Of a stretch of DNA of 45,311 nt, positions 8,503 through 16,468 are shown piece by piece. The notes below the pieces were generated by a model. The model was not told where the DNA came from and searched no databases. It saw nothing but the letters and a program-made list of their open reading frames with translations. Origin of the DNA: Pseudomonadota bacterium. GTDB lineage: Bacteria; Myxococcota_A; UBA796; GCA-2862545. Position numbers and translations under genes: made by a program. Each line of letters starts with the position of its first letter. The stretch's first letter is position 1. Where the stretch lies: NCBI GenBank assembly GCA_947475315.1, contig CANJMY010000022.1, positions 1 to 45,311 of the forward strand, read 5' to 3'.

Positions 8503-9860
8503 TGGGGCAGCCCTACACGCGGCTCTACGCCACGCTTCGGGCGCGCTCCGCGGGCACCACGAGGAGCACGCTGGCGCTCACGCTCGGGGTCGCGGCGGCG
8601 CTCGTGCCGCTGGTCCGCCCCGTGTTCATGGGCTTCCTCGACCAGCCTGAGATCCCCACGGCGGACGGCCTGCGCGAGGTGTGGATCCGCGCGTCGGCGG
8701 TGGCGCTGGTGTCCATGGGGCTGGCTGTGCACGGCACGGTGCTGCGCGGCGGTGCGCGCGCGGTGCTGCAGCTCCACCCGGTCGATCCGGTCGCGGTGGT
8801 TCGGGAAGAGGTGGGCGCCGCGCTGCGAAGCCAGCTCCCGATCCTGCTGGGCCTGTGCATCCTCCTGACCCCGATCGGGCTGTCGGTCGGCTGGTCCGCG
8901 TGGGCGGTGGGCGTCGGGCTGGTGCTCGGCGCCTCGCTGGCCTCGCTCACCACCTCGACGGTCGCCTTCCTCGGCGCGGTCGAGGCCGCGGAGAGCCCCC
9001 GGTGGGCGCCGGTCCTCGACCAGCTCCGCGGCAACAACCCGCGCCCCCAGGCCGCGCTGATGTACGCGCTCGTCCCGGTGGCGATCGTCGCCGGGTGGAC
9101 GTCGATGCAGGCGGCGCAGGCGGCGGCCGAGCTGTGGCGAGCCCCGGGCGGTCCGGTGTTCGCGCCGGGCGCGCTCGCGGCCGCGCTGCCGTGGGTCGTG
9201 GCGGCCGCGGCTTGGCCGATGGTCCCACGCGTCGCGTCGCGCAACTGGTTCCGCGCCAGCCTAGTGCTGGCCGACATCCGCGCCCGATACGAGTCGGTGA
9301 TCGATCCGCTTGAGGCGCGCCGCGTCGCATGGGATTGGACGCTCGGCCGCCTGCCTGCGCCGGTCGCGCGCGAGGCGCTCGGCGTGCTGCGCTACGGCTG
9401 GCGCGTGCGCCGCAGCGTGCTCTCCGTCGGCTGGCTGATCGCGTTCGCGGCGCTCGCCATGGCCTGGCGCGAAGACCTGACGGCGCCGCTGCGCGCGGGT
9501 CTGATCGCGGGCGCTGTGGGGTGGGTGATGGGCCTGGTCGCGTTGCAGTCCACGCAGTCCGAGCCCGCGTTCCTGGTGGTGTGGCTGGACCGAGCGGACA
9601 CGTCGCGCGCGTTGGGCGCCGCGTGGGCGGTGCTGTGCTGGTCGTCGAGCGCCGTTCTGGTCGGCGCGGCCGCCAGCTTGCTCCGTCACGGCGTCGCGTC
9701 CGCCGCCTCGACCGCGGCGCTCGGGTTCGCGGGCGTCGCGCTCGCTGCGGCGGTCACGGCCGTCGTCGTCTCTCGTCGGGGTGGCATCGCCCCGTTTGTC
9801 GCCGCGGGCCTGCTGGTCACCGCGGCCACCGCCGCCTGGTTCTTGGGGAGGGTCGCATGA
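8502..9860 (+). CDS. ABC transporter membrane protein
   Basis: This 452-residue membrane protein has about ten hydrophobic segments from residue 25 to the C-terminus and no soluble domain of note. ATG 8502 overlaps the CPBP stop in TGATG. The stop overlaps the ATG of the ATPase gene in ATGA. Its role as the permease partner of the downstream ATPase is inferred from this tight coupling and from the membrane topology, because its own sequence shows no family signature I can name. A charged loop between the second and third helices (VDPVAVVREE) could be the ATPase contact. Confidence 0.8.
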   Translation: MGQPYTRLYATLRARSAGTTRSTLALTLGVAAALVPLVRPVFMGFLDQPEIPTADGLREVWIRASAVALVSMGLAVHGTVLRGGARAVLQLHPVDPVAVVREEVGAALRSQLPILLGLCILLTPIGLSVGWSAWAVGVGLVLGASLASLTTSTVAFLGAVEAAESPRWAPVLDQLRGNNPRPQAALMYALVPVAIVAGWTSMQAAQAAAELWRAPGGPVFAPGALAAALPWVVAAAAWPMVPRVASRNWFRASLVLADIRARYESVIDPLEARRVAWDWTLGRLPAPVAREALGVLRYGWRVRRSVLSVGWLIAFAALAMAWREDLTAPLRAGLIAGAVGWVMGLVALQSTQSEPAFLVVWLDRADTSRALGAAWAVLCWSSSAVLVGAAASLLRHGVASAASTAALGFAGVALAAAVTAVVVSRRGGIAPFVAAGLLVTAATAAWFLGRVA

Positions 9861-10567
9861 GCGCGCCAGCCATCGTGTTCGAGGGGGTGCGCAAGGACTA
9901 CGGCCGCGTGCGCGCAGTCGACCGGGTGGATCTCACGCTACCGCGCGGCGCATTCGTCGGCTTGATCGGTCACAACGGCGCGGGGAAGTCCACCTGCCTG
10001 GCCATGCTCACGGGACTGCTGCGCCCGTCTGAGGGCCGGATCCTGGTGTGCGGCGTGGACGTGCACGTCGACCCGCGCGGCGCGCTCCGCCACCTGGGCG
10101 CCGTGCCCGAGAACCCCGCGCTCTTCGATCACCTCTCAGCGCGCGAGTTCCTCCAGTTCGTCGCCGACGTCCGCGGCGCGTCCGGCCTCGACGCCGCGCT
10201 GGAGATCACCGGACTGGGCGAGGACGCCGACCGCCTGATCCGCGAGTACAGCCAGGGCATGCGCCGCAAGACCGCGCTCGCCGCTGCCCTGCTCGGCGAG
10301 CCCGAGGTCCTGGTGCTGGACGAGGCGATCAACGGCCTCGACCCGCCCTCCGCCGCTGTCGTGAAGGCCGAGCTGCGACGCCGCGTGGACGCAGGCGCCA
10401 CCGTGCTGCTCTCCACCCACGTCGTCGAGACGGTGGAGGCGGTGGCCGACCGCGTCGTCATGCTCGCGCACGGGCGCGTAGTCGCGGACGTCGACGTCGC
10501 GTCTCTCCCGCCGGGCGGCATGGAGTCGATGTTCCTCGAGCGCATGCAGGCCGAGCGGGACGGCTAG
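9857..10567 (+). CDS. ABC transporter ATP-binding protein
   Basis: This 236-residue soluble ATPase of the ABC-2/NatA-like exporter type drives the membrane protein encoded just upstream. Walker A is G38-HNGAGKS-T46, the signature is Y131-SQG-M135, Walker B is VLVLDE ending at E156, and the switch histidine is H188 (LSTHVVE). All catalytic residues are present. ATG 9857 overlaps the permease stop. It is the last gene of the miaB-CPBP-permease-ATPase unit. Its TAG stop and the TAG stop of the converging gene share the palindrome CTAG (10564-10567), so the two coding regions overlap by four bases. Confidence 0.95.
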   Translation: MSAPAIVFEGVRKDYGRVRAVDRVDLTLPRGAFVGLIGHNGAGKSTCLAMLTGLLRPSEGRILVCGVDVHVDPRGALRHLGAVPENPALFDHLSAREFLQFVADVRGASGLDAALEITGLGEDADRLIREYSQGMRRKTALAAALLGEPEVLVLDEAINGLDPPSAAVVKAELRRRVDAGATVLLSTHVVETVEAVADRVVMLAHGRVVADVDVASLPPGGMESMFLERMQAERDG

Positions 10568-11550
10568 GGCGGGATCTGCGCGGGGGCGTCGCCGCCGGTC
10601 GCGGCGCGCGCCAGGCAGCGCTCCGGCAGGTCGAACGGGTCGATGTGCGCAGGCGCGGTGTGGTCGACCCACGGCGCCGCCTCGGACGCGATCGTCGCGT
10701 GGGCCAGCTCCACCTCTGGGCCCCAGGACTCTACGCCCGCGCAGAGCGTGTCGAGGCGCTCGGGGACGGTCTGGTCCAGCCACCGCTGAACGCCGCGCGT
10801 GTAGACGTTGGGGTCGAGCAGCTCGTCCCAGCGCCAGTCCGCCCACTGACGCCACTCGAAGTCGCGGACGCGCTCCACCTGTCCGTCCTTCCAAGCGAAC
10901 AGGCCGATGTCCGGGTCGAGCAGCGACGCGTAGAAGGCCTGACCGCGCCAATTGGCGTGGAGGTCGGCAAAGCTGAACGCGTCGGAGGACTGCAGGCCCA
11001 GGTAGGTGCGCTCGGTGCGGGTGCCGAAGCGGACGGCGGCCTCGTCGGACGCGTGACGCGCCCGGTTCCAGTAGCGAAAGCCGGTCGAGAGGAAGTGGTC
11101 GACCTTGTCGGTGCCCATGCGGACGCCGCCCAGGTTCACCGTGGAGCAGGTGCCGGCCGCAGCCAGGATCGGCGCCGTCACGAAGGGGATGCCCGCGTAC
11201 ACGTCGGTGCGCTCGAGGAAGGCCTGCCGGGGGATGTCTGCCGTCTCCAGCCACGCCGAGAACGTGCCGTAGCCCATCGCCCGCAGCGCTCCGCGACCGC
11301 TCACCGGGGTGCGCGCGGCGGTCTGGTGGCGCACCGATCGCGCCACGGCGGCCGCGACCCGCTCGGGGCTCGCGTGTCGGCCCAGGCGCTGGTTGGACTG
11401 GGCCGCGGCCCGGTCGAGCAGGGCGTCCATCCGCGCGTTGCCCGCGGCGGTCGCGTCGCCGAGCGATGCGCCACGATCCGTCAATTGATCGGTTTCCCAG
11501 GCCAAAGCCAATCCACCCTTCAACACGAGCAGCGCGACTGTGACTATCAT
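10564..11550 (-). CDS. Uncharacterised exported protein
   Basis: This 328-residue protein begins with a typical signal peptide (MIVTVALLVLKGGLALA, cleaved before WETD). I cannot name a family. The most conserved-looking stretch is GTDKVDHFLSTGFRYWN (146-162), followed by Trp- and Arg-rich segments. The pattern recalls the DKxxHF motif of some periplasmic DUF proteins, but this is only a resemblance. ATG 11550 has no clear ribosome site and lies only 30 bases from the divergent start at 11581. The two promoters must therefore overlap the coding starts, or one transcript may be leaderless. The stop overlaps that of the ABC ATPase gene. Confidence 0.75.
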   Translation of the reverse strand: MIVTVALLVLKGGLALAWETDQLTDRGASLGDATAAGNARMDALLDRAAAQSNQRLGRHASPERVAAAVARSVRHQTAARTPVSGRGALRAMGYGTFSAWLETADIPRQAFLERTDVYAGIPFVTAPILAAAGTCSTVNLGGVRMGTDKVDHFLSTGFRYWNRARHASDEAAVRFGTRTERTYLGLQSSDAFSFADLHANWRGQAFYASLLDPDIGLFAWKDGQVERVRDFEWRQWADWRWDELLDPNVYTRGVQRWLDQTVPERLDTLCAGVESWGPEVELAHATIASEAAPWVDHTAPAHIDPFDLPERCLARAATGGDAPAQIPP

Positions 11551-11580
11551 TCGTGTAGGATGAACCAAGGAGACCCTTCC

Positions 11581-12465
11581 ATGCCGACGACGCGAGCGAG
11601 CATCGTGGGCCCCGTGGCTGCCCTCGTCAAGCGGGCGCTCGTCGCTTCCTGCATCGGCGCGGCGCTTCCTGCCACCGCCGTGGCTGGTGACGCCTCCGAC
11701 GCCATCGAGATCGTCTCGCTCAACGCGTGGGGCCTGCCGTCCCCCCTTGCACCGCACCGTCGCGAGCGGCTGCCGCGCATCGCGCGCTGGCTGCAGGACG
11801 TGGACCCGGACGTGGTCGCCATCCAGGAGCTGTGGAGCGGCTCCACGGCGTACCTGCCCATGCCGGTGCAGCGGCGCTCCGTGTCGGGCGACGACGGCTT
11901 GGCGATCGCCGGCCGCGCCGCGCTGACGGACCGTGCCACGCTCCACTTCGACCACGCCCGCGGCTGGGACATGTTCAAGGCCAAGGGCGCGATGCGGGGC
12001 CGCGTCCACACCCGCGGGGGCCCGGACCTGTGGGTGGTCGTGACGCACATGCAGGCCGGCTACGGGCGGGCGAACGCCCGCGTCCGCGAGGCGCAGGTCG
12101 ACCAGCTGCTGCGCTGGACCCAGGACCTGGACGGCCCGATCGTGTTCGTGGGCGACTTCAACGTCGACACCGCCTTCCCCGAGGACGCGGGCGTGTTCAA
12201 GCGCCTACGCGCGGCGGGCCTGGTCGATCTGGCCGACAGCTTCGGTGCGACTGAGGCGACCTACCCCGGCGACGGTCACCGCTACGACCACATCCTGGCT
12301 CGCGGCGGCTCCGGCTGGAAGATCGTGACCGACGCGGTGGTGGTGGTGGAGTACGACGACGACCCCCAGACGGCGGCGCCGTCGATGTTCTCGGACCACC
12401 GACCGCTGCGCGCGCGCCTGCACCTGGAGCGGGATCGCACGCAGGACTCGCTGTCCACGCAGTAG
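11581..12465 (+). CDS. Exported endonuclease/exonuclease/phosphatase-fold enzyme
   Basis: This 294-residue protein has a signal peptide of about 36 residues (VASCIGAALPATAVAGD) and a complete EEP (DNase I-like) domain. N48 lies in SLNAWGL, E83 in IQELW, H156 in THMQAGY, D192/N194 in GDFNVD, and D272/H273 in FSDHRPL. These are the metal-binding and catalytic residues. The SLNAWGL/THMQ combination resembles secreted sphingomyelinase C-like members more than DNA repair nucleases, so a phosphodiesterase acting on lipid or nucleic acid outside the cytoplasm is likely. ATG 11581 has AAGGAG upstream. Only three bases separate its stop from that of the converging ABC exporter gene. Confidence 0.88.
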   Translation: MPTTRASIVGPVAALVKRALVASCIGAALPATAVAGDASDAIEIVSLNAWGLPSPLAPHRRERLPRIARWLQDVDPDVVAIQELWSGSTAYLPMPVQRRSVSGDDGLAIAGRAALTDRATLHFDHARGWDMFKAKGAMRGRVHTRGGPDLWVVVTHMQAGYGRANARVREAQVDQLLRWTQDLDGPIVFVGDFNVDTAFPEDAGVFKRLRAAGLVDLADSFGATEATYPGDGHRYDHILARGGSGWKIVTDAVVVVEYDDDPQTAAPSMFSDHRPLRARLHLERDRTQDSLSTQ

Positions 12466-12468
12466 CGC

Positions 12469-14229
12469 CTAGTCGGTCGCCAGCTCGTGGAACTGCTCGC
12501 GGAACAGCGCCGCGTACGACCCGTTCTGCGCCATCAGCGCGTGGTGCGAGCCGGTCTCCAGCACGCGCCCCTGGTCGAGCAGCACGATGCGCGTCGCGCC
12601 CACGATCGTCGATAGGCGGTGCGCGATCACCAGCGTGGTCTTGGTCGACAGGATCGCCGACGTCGCCTCCTGGATGCGCGCCTCGGTCAGCGAGTCCACC
12701 GACGCCGTCGCCTCGTCGAGCACGACCACGGCGGGGTCATGGGCCATGGTCCGCGCGAACGACAAGAGCTGCGCTTCGCCACCCGAGAGGTTCTTGCCGC
12801 CCTCGTCCACGCGTCCGTCCAGGCCGCCTAGCCGCGCGACCACGTCCTCGGCGCGCACCATCCGCACCGCGGCCATCAGCTTGTCGTCGCCGATCTCGTG
12901 GCCCAGGGTGAGGTTGGAGCGCACGGTCCCGGGGAACAGCTGCACGTCCTGCTGGACCGAGCCCACCATGCGGCGCACCGCGCCCGTCGCCAGTGTCTCG
13001 ATCGGCGCGCCGTCCAGGAGGATGGTGCCGTCGTGCCCGTCGTACATGCGCGTCAGCAGCTTGCCGATCGTCGTCTTGCCGCTGCCGGTGCGACCGCAGA
13101 GCGCGACCACCTCGCCAGGCCGGATCTCCAGGCTGACGTCGTGCAGGATGGTCGGCCCGTCGCCGTAGGCGAAGCTGACGTGCTCGAGCTTCACGTGGCC
13201 CGTCGGGTGGGCGAGGGTGACGTCGCCACCGACCACCGCGTCCTGCACCTCCAGCAGCCCGAGGATCTTCTCCAGCGACGCGACCGCGCGTTGGATCACC
13301 GCCACCTTGGACGAGAACTCCTGCACGGGGCGGAACAGCTTGCCGACGTAGTCCATGAACGCCGCGAGCATGCCCGCGGTCAGCACGCCGCTCAGGATCC
13401 CGCCGCTGCCGTACCAGAGCATCAGCGCCAGCGTCACCGACGTCACGCCGTCGACGGTGGCGTAGAGCAGCGCGTCGTAGACGTTGGTGCGAATGTTCGC
13501 TTCCGCGTGGGCCTTGTTGCGCGCCTCGAACTGGCCGAGCGTGCGCGCCTCGTCCGCGTAGAGCTGCACGATCTCCACGCCCGCGAGCCGCTCGGACATG
13601 TACGAGTTCATCTCGGCCAGCGCGTTGCGGACCGCGTCGAACAGGCCGCGCAGGCGGCGCCGCACGAACTCCAGGAACAGGCCCAGCGGCGGCGCGACCA
13701 GCAACAAGGTCAGCGTGAGCTTGGCGTCGAACCAGAACATCGCGCCGAGCACGCCCACCACCTGCAGCGCGTCGAGCACGATCGTGATCGCGCCGGCCGT
13801 CAGCGTCTCTCCCAGCGTCTCCACGTCGTTGGTGGCGCGGGTCAGCAGGCGCCCGGTCGGCTGGTGGTCGAACCACGCCTGGCTGCGCGTGATGGTGTGC
13901 TGGAAGATCGCGTGGCGCAGTCGGGTGATCGTGCGCATCGCGGCGAGCGACAGCAGCAGCGTGTGCCCGACCTGGAACACAAAGCCGCCGATCACCACCG
14001 CCAGGAACGTGGTGGCCTCGACGCCGAGCGCCGTGAGATCCTTGGGCACGATGGCGTGGTCGATCGCGCGCTGCAGGATCCACGGCTGGATCATGGTCGA
14101 CGCGGCGGTGGCCGGCGCCAACAGCAGGGCCAGACCGTAGAGCCACAGGTCCTGGCGCAGGTAGGGCCACAGGCCCGCCCAGGTGGCGCGCAGCGAGCGG
14201 GTGTCGGCGTCGACGGGCGTGGGGCTCAC
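12469..14229 (-). CDS. ABC exporter half-transporter with complete ATPase site (MdlB-like)
   Basis: This 586-residue protein fuses a six-helix type IV ABC transmembrane domain (about 20-320) to an ATPase domain. Walker A is G379-RTGSGKT-T387, the signature is LSGGE (481-485), and Walker B ends in D505-E506, so the catalytic glutamate is present. GTG 14229 lies behind GGGGAGG and overlaps the stop of the partner half-transporter (GTGA). The pair would form a heterodimer that exports a lipid, peptide or drug. The substrate is not predictable. The order partner-then-this gene is that of mdlA-mdlB and similar systems. Confidence 0.93.
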   Translation of the reverse strand: MSPTPVDADTRSLRATWAGLWPYLRQDLWLYGLALLLAPATAASTMIQPWILQRAIDHAIVPKDLTALGVEATTFLAVVIGGFVFQVGHTLLLSLAAMRTITRLRHAIFQHTITRSQAWFDHQPTGRLLTRATNDVETLGETLTAGAITIVLDALQVVGVLGAMFWFDAKLTLTLLLVAPPLGLFLEFVRRRLRGLFDAVRNALAEMNSYMSERLAGVEIVQLYADEARTLGQFEARNKAHAEANIRTNVYDALLYATVDGVTSVTLALMLWYGSGGILSGVLTAGMLAAFMDYVGKLFRPVQEFSSKVAVIQRAVASLEKILGLLEVQDAVVGGDVTLAHPTGHVKLEHVSFAYGDGPTILHDVSLEIRPGEVVALCGRTGSGKTTIGKLLTRMYDGHDGTILLDGAPIETLATGAVRRMVGSVQQDVQLFPGTVRSNLTLGHEIGDDKLMAAVRMVRAEDVVARLGGLDGRVDEGGKNLSGGEAQLLSFARTMAHDPAVVVLDEATASVDSLTEARIQEATSAILSTKTTLVIAHRLSTIVGATRIVLLDQGRVLETGSHHALMAQNGSYAALFREQFHELATD

Positions 14230-15953
14230 GACGCCTCCCCGGCCTGCTGCTGGTCCCAGGTGTCGCGGAAGCGGCCAGGGCGACCCAGCAGCTCTGCGGG
14301 CGTGCCCGCGTCGATCACCTGACCCTCGTCGAGCACGATGACCTGGTCGGTGTGGAGCAGCGCGCTCACCCGGTGCGCGATGAGCACGGTGGTGACGCCA
14401 CGCTCGCCCAAGGCGCGCAGGTTCTCGAGCAGCTCCACCTCGGTCGCGTGGTCCACCGCCGACAGCACGTCATCGAGGATCAGCACCGAGTGGTCGCGGA
14501 TCAGGCCGCGCGCCAACGCCGTGCGCTGACGCTGGCCGCCGGACAGCCGGACACCGTGCTCGCCCACGATCGTGTCCTTGCCCTGCGGGAGCGCCGCCAG
14601 ATCCGGGCCGAGCGCGGCCAGGCGCGTGGCCTGCTCCAGCGCGCCGTGGTCCTCACGGCCGAGCAGGATGTTGTCCGCGATCGACTCGCCGAACAGGAAC
14701 GGGCGCTGCGGCACCAGGGTCACGGCCCTGCGCCAGCTGTCCAGATCCAGGTCGAGCACGTCCACGCCATCGATGAACAACGTGCCGCGCGGCGGGTTCC
14801 AGGAGCGGGTCAGCAGCGACGCGAGGGTGGACTTGCCCGCCCCCGTGGCGCCCAGGATGCCGAGCGACTTGCCCGCAGGCACCGTCACCGACACGTTCTT
14901 CAGCGCGGGCGCGTCGCGGCCCGGCCACGTGAAGGTCAGGTTGCGGAGCTCGATCTGCGGCGCATGGGACGGCGACGGCTGACCGTTCGCGCCCTCGGGG
15001 CGATCGGGCGGCAAGGACAGGATCGCCTCGACGCGCTCGATCGACGCCTGGGCCTGCTTCACGATGGACCACAAGAAGCTCGACGTGCGCAGCGGGCCGG
15101 TCACGAACGCGACCAGCGTGGTGAACGCCACCAGCTGGCCTACGGTCATGGTGCCGTCGATCACGCGCGGGCCCGCGAGCAGCAGCAACACCCACACGTT
15201 GAGGTCGGAGGCCAGGCTGAGCATGGGACCAAGCGCCGCGCGCACCTGCGTGCGCTCCACGGTGGTGCGCAGGTACTGGTCGTTCTGCTTGTCGAACTCG
15301 GCGACGAACGCGTCCTCGGCGACGAAGCCCTGCACGGCGGCGATGCCCTTGTAGGTCGACATCACGTGCCCGGACAGCGCGGCGAGCTCTTCCTGACCGC
15401 GCCGCATGAGCTTGTACATGCGCTGGATCAGGACCTGTACGATCAGCAGCGCGACCGCGACCGGGATCAGCAGCCACCACGCCACCGGTGCCGACAGCCG
15501 CAGCATCTGCGCGCCCGCCATCGCGAAGGCGATGCCTGCGTTGGCCAACTGCAGGGTACCAAACCCCGCCAACAGGCGCACCGTGCCCACGTCCGACGAC
15601 AGGCGGCTGTACAGGTCACCGGTGGAGTAGCGCACCAGGAACGACGGCTGATGACGAAGGATCGCCTCGAACAGGTCGCGCCGGAGGTTCTGCTCCACGT
15701 AGCGTCCGGGGGTGAAGTACAGCACGCGCGACAGGGTCCGCACGGCGATCACGGACACGCCCATCACGGCGACGATCGCGGCCTCGTGCGCGACGATTGG
15801 CGCGCCCGCCGCGCCCTTGGCGAGCGCGTCCACGCCCGTCGCCAGATGCAGAGGGATGGTCACGGACAGGAAGTTCGTCGCCAGTAAGGCGAGGGTGCCA
15901 CCCGCGTACCAGTGCCAGTACGGCCCCATCGTTCGGCGCGAGAAGCTCAGCAA
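14226..15953 (-). CDS. ABC exporter half-transporter with degenerate ATPase site (MdlA-like)
   Basis: This 575-residue half-transporter has a transmembrane domain in about residues 10-320 and an ATPase domain with Walker A G368-ATGAGKS-T376 and signature LSGGQ (470-474). Walker B reads LILDD, so the catalytic glutamate is replaced by D495. This is the known pattern of asymmetric heterodimeric exporters such as TM287/288, where one composite site is hydrolysis-poor. The partner gene downstream retains the glutamate. The start is TTG 15953 with GGAG upstream. An 81-base gap separates it from the small membrane protein gene upstream on the same strand. Confidence 0.92.
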   Translation of the reverse strand: MLSFSRRTMGPYWHWYAGGTLALLATNFLSVTIPLHLATGVDALAKGAAGAPIVAHEAAIVAVMGVSVIAVRTLSRVLYFTPGRYVEQNLRRDLFEAILRHQPSFLVRYSTGDLYSRLSSDVGTVRLLAGFGTLQLANAGIAFAMAGAQMLRLSAPVAWWLLIPVAVALLIVQVLIQRMYKLMRRGQEELAALSGHVMSTYKGIAAVQGFVAEDAFVAEFDKQNDQYLRTTVERTQVRAALGPMLSLASDLNVWVLLLLAGPRVIDGTMTVGQLVAFTTLVAFVTGPLRTSSFLWSIVKQAQASIERVEAILSLPPDRPEGANGQPSPSHAPQIELRNLTFTWPGRDAPALKNVSVTVPAGKSLGILGATGAGKSTLASLLTRSWNPPRGTLFIDGVDVLDLDLDSWRRAVTLVPQRPFLFGESIADNILLGREDHGALEQATRLAALGPDLAALPQGKDTIVGEHGVRLSGGQRQRTALARGLIRDHSVLILDDVLSAVDHATEVELLENLRALGERGVTTVLIAHRVSALLHTDQVIVLDEGQVIDAGTPAELLGRPGRFRDTWDQQQAGEAS

Positions 15954-16034
15954 TGGAGCTCCAAGGGGCCGCCATGCGACCCCAGGCGAGGGCGGCCGCG
16001 CCCGATCCGATGGACCAGGCGGGAGACTAGCGGC

Positions 16035-16316
16035 TCAGTAGCCGTCCGTGTGGCGCCACGCGTTCGCGTTCGCCAGGATCAGGCAGATGGCGCCGATGAC
16101 GACCAAAGGCACCGCGAAGCTGGAGTCAGGCAGCGCGCCGATGTTGTCCAGGCCCGAGAAGCCGACGAGGCGGAGGTTGCTGTTGAGGTCCCCGCCGGTC
16201 CAGCCGAAGCTGTAGTACAGGTTGATGATGCCGGTGCCCAAGGACAGGCCGCCAACGATCAACAGCGCGAAGTGGAAGGGATGCCAGTCGTTCTGGGAGG
16301 TCTGGGGCTCGGACAT
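16035..16316 (-). CDS. Small membrane protein with two helices
   Basis: This 93-residue protein has two hydrophobic helices (about 15-35 and 68-86) separated by a polar loop rich in Asn, Gly and Leu (GGDLNSNLRLVGFSG). I do not recognise the family. ATG 16316 follows GGAG, so the longer open frame upstream is not needed. It lies 81 bases before the ABC exporter pair on the same strand and could be co-transcribed. It diverges from the degenerate prenyl-synthase gene, and the region between them holds a repeated 14-base sequence. Confidence 0.7.
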   Translation of the reverse strand: MSEPQTSQNDWHPFHFALLIVGGLSLGTGIINLYYSFGWTGGDLNSNLRLVGFSGLDNIGALPDSSFAVPLVVIGAICLILANANAWRHTDGY

Positions 16317-16373
16317 GCGCCGTCTCCGTAAGGCCGGGCACGCTATCGCACCCACAGGCACTCGGCCAACCCC

Positions 16374-16410
16374 ACGCGATGTTGCAGGGCGCGATGACGC
16401 GATGTTGCAG
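16374..16410. promoter_or_regulatory. 14-base direct repeat, probable operator pair
   Basis: ACGCGATGTTGCAG occurs perfectly at 16374-16387 and again at 16397-16410, a 23-base period, or about two helical turns. The pair lies in the 152-base region between two divergent starts (16316 and 16469). Tandem sites on the same face of the helix are typical of a dimeric or cooperative regulator. No binding protein can be named from the sequence, and no good -10 element is visible beside it. Confidence 0.5.
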
Positions 16411-16468
16411 TCGTCGGCTCGCGCGGACCTGGATTTCGCGGCATGGTCCTGCCCGTGAGGTCTCCAAC

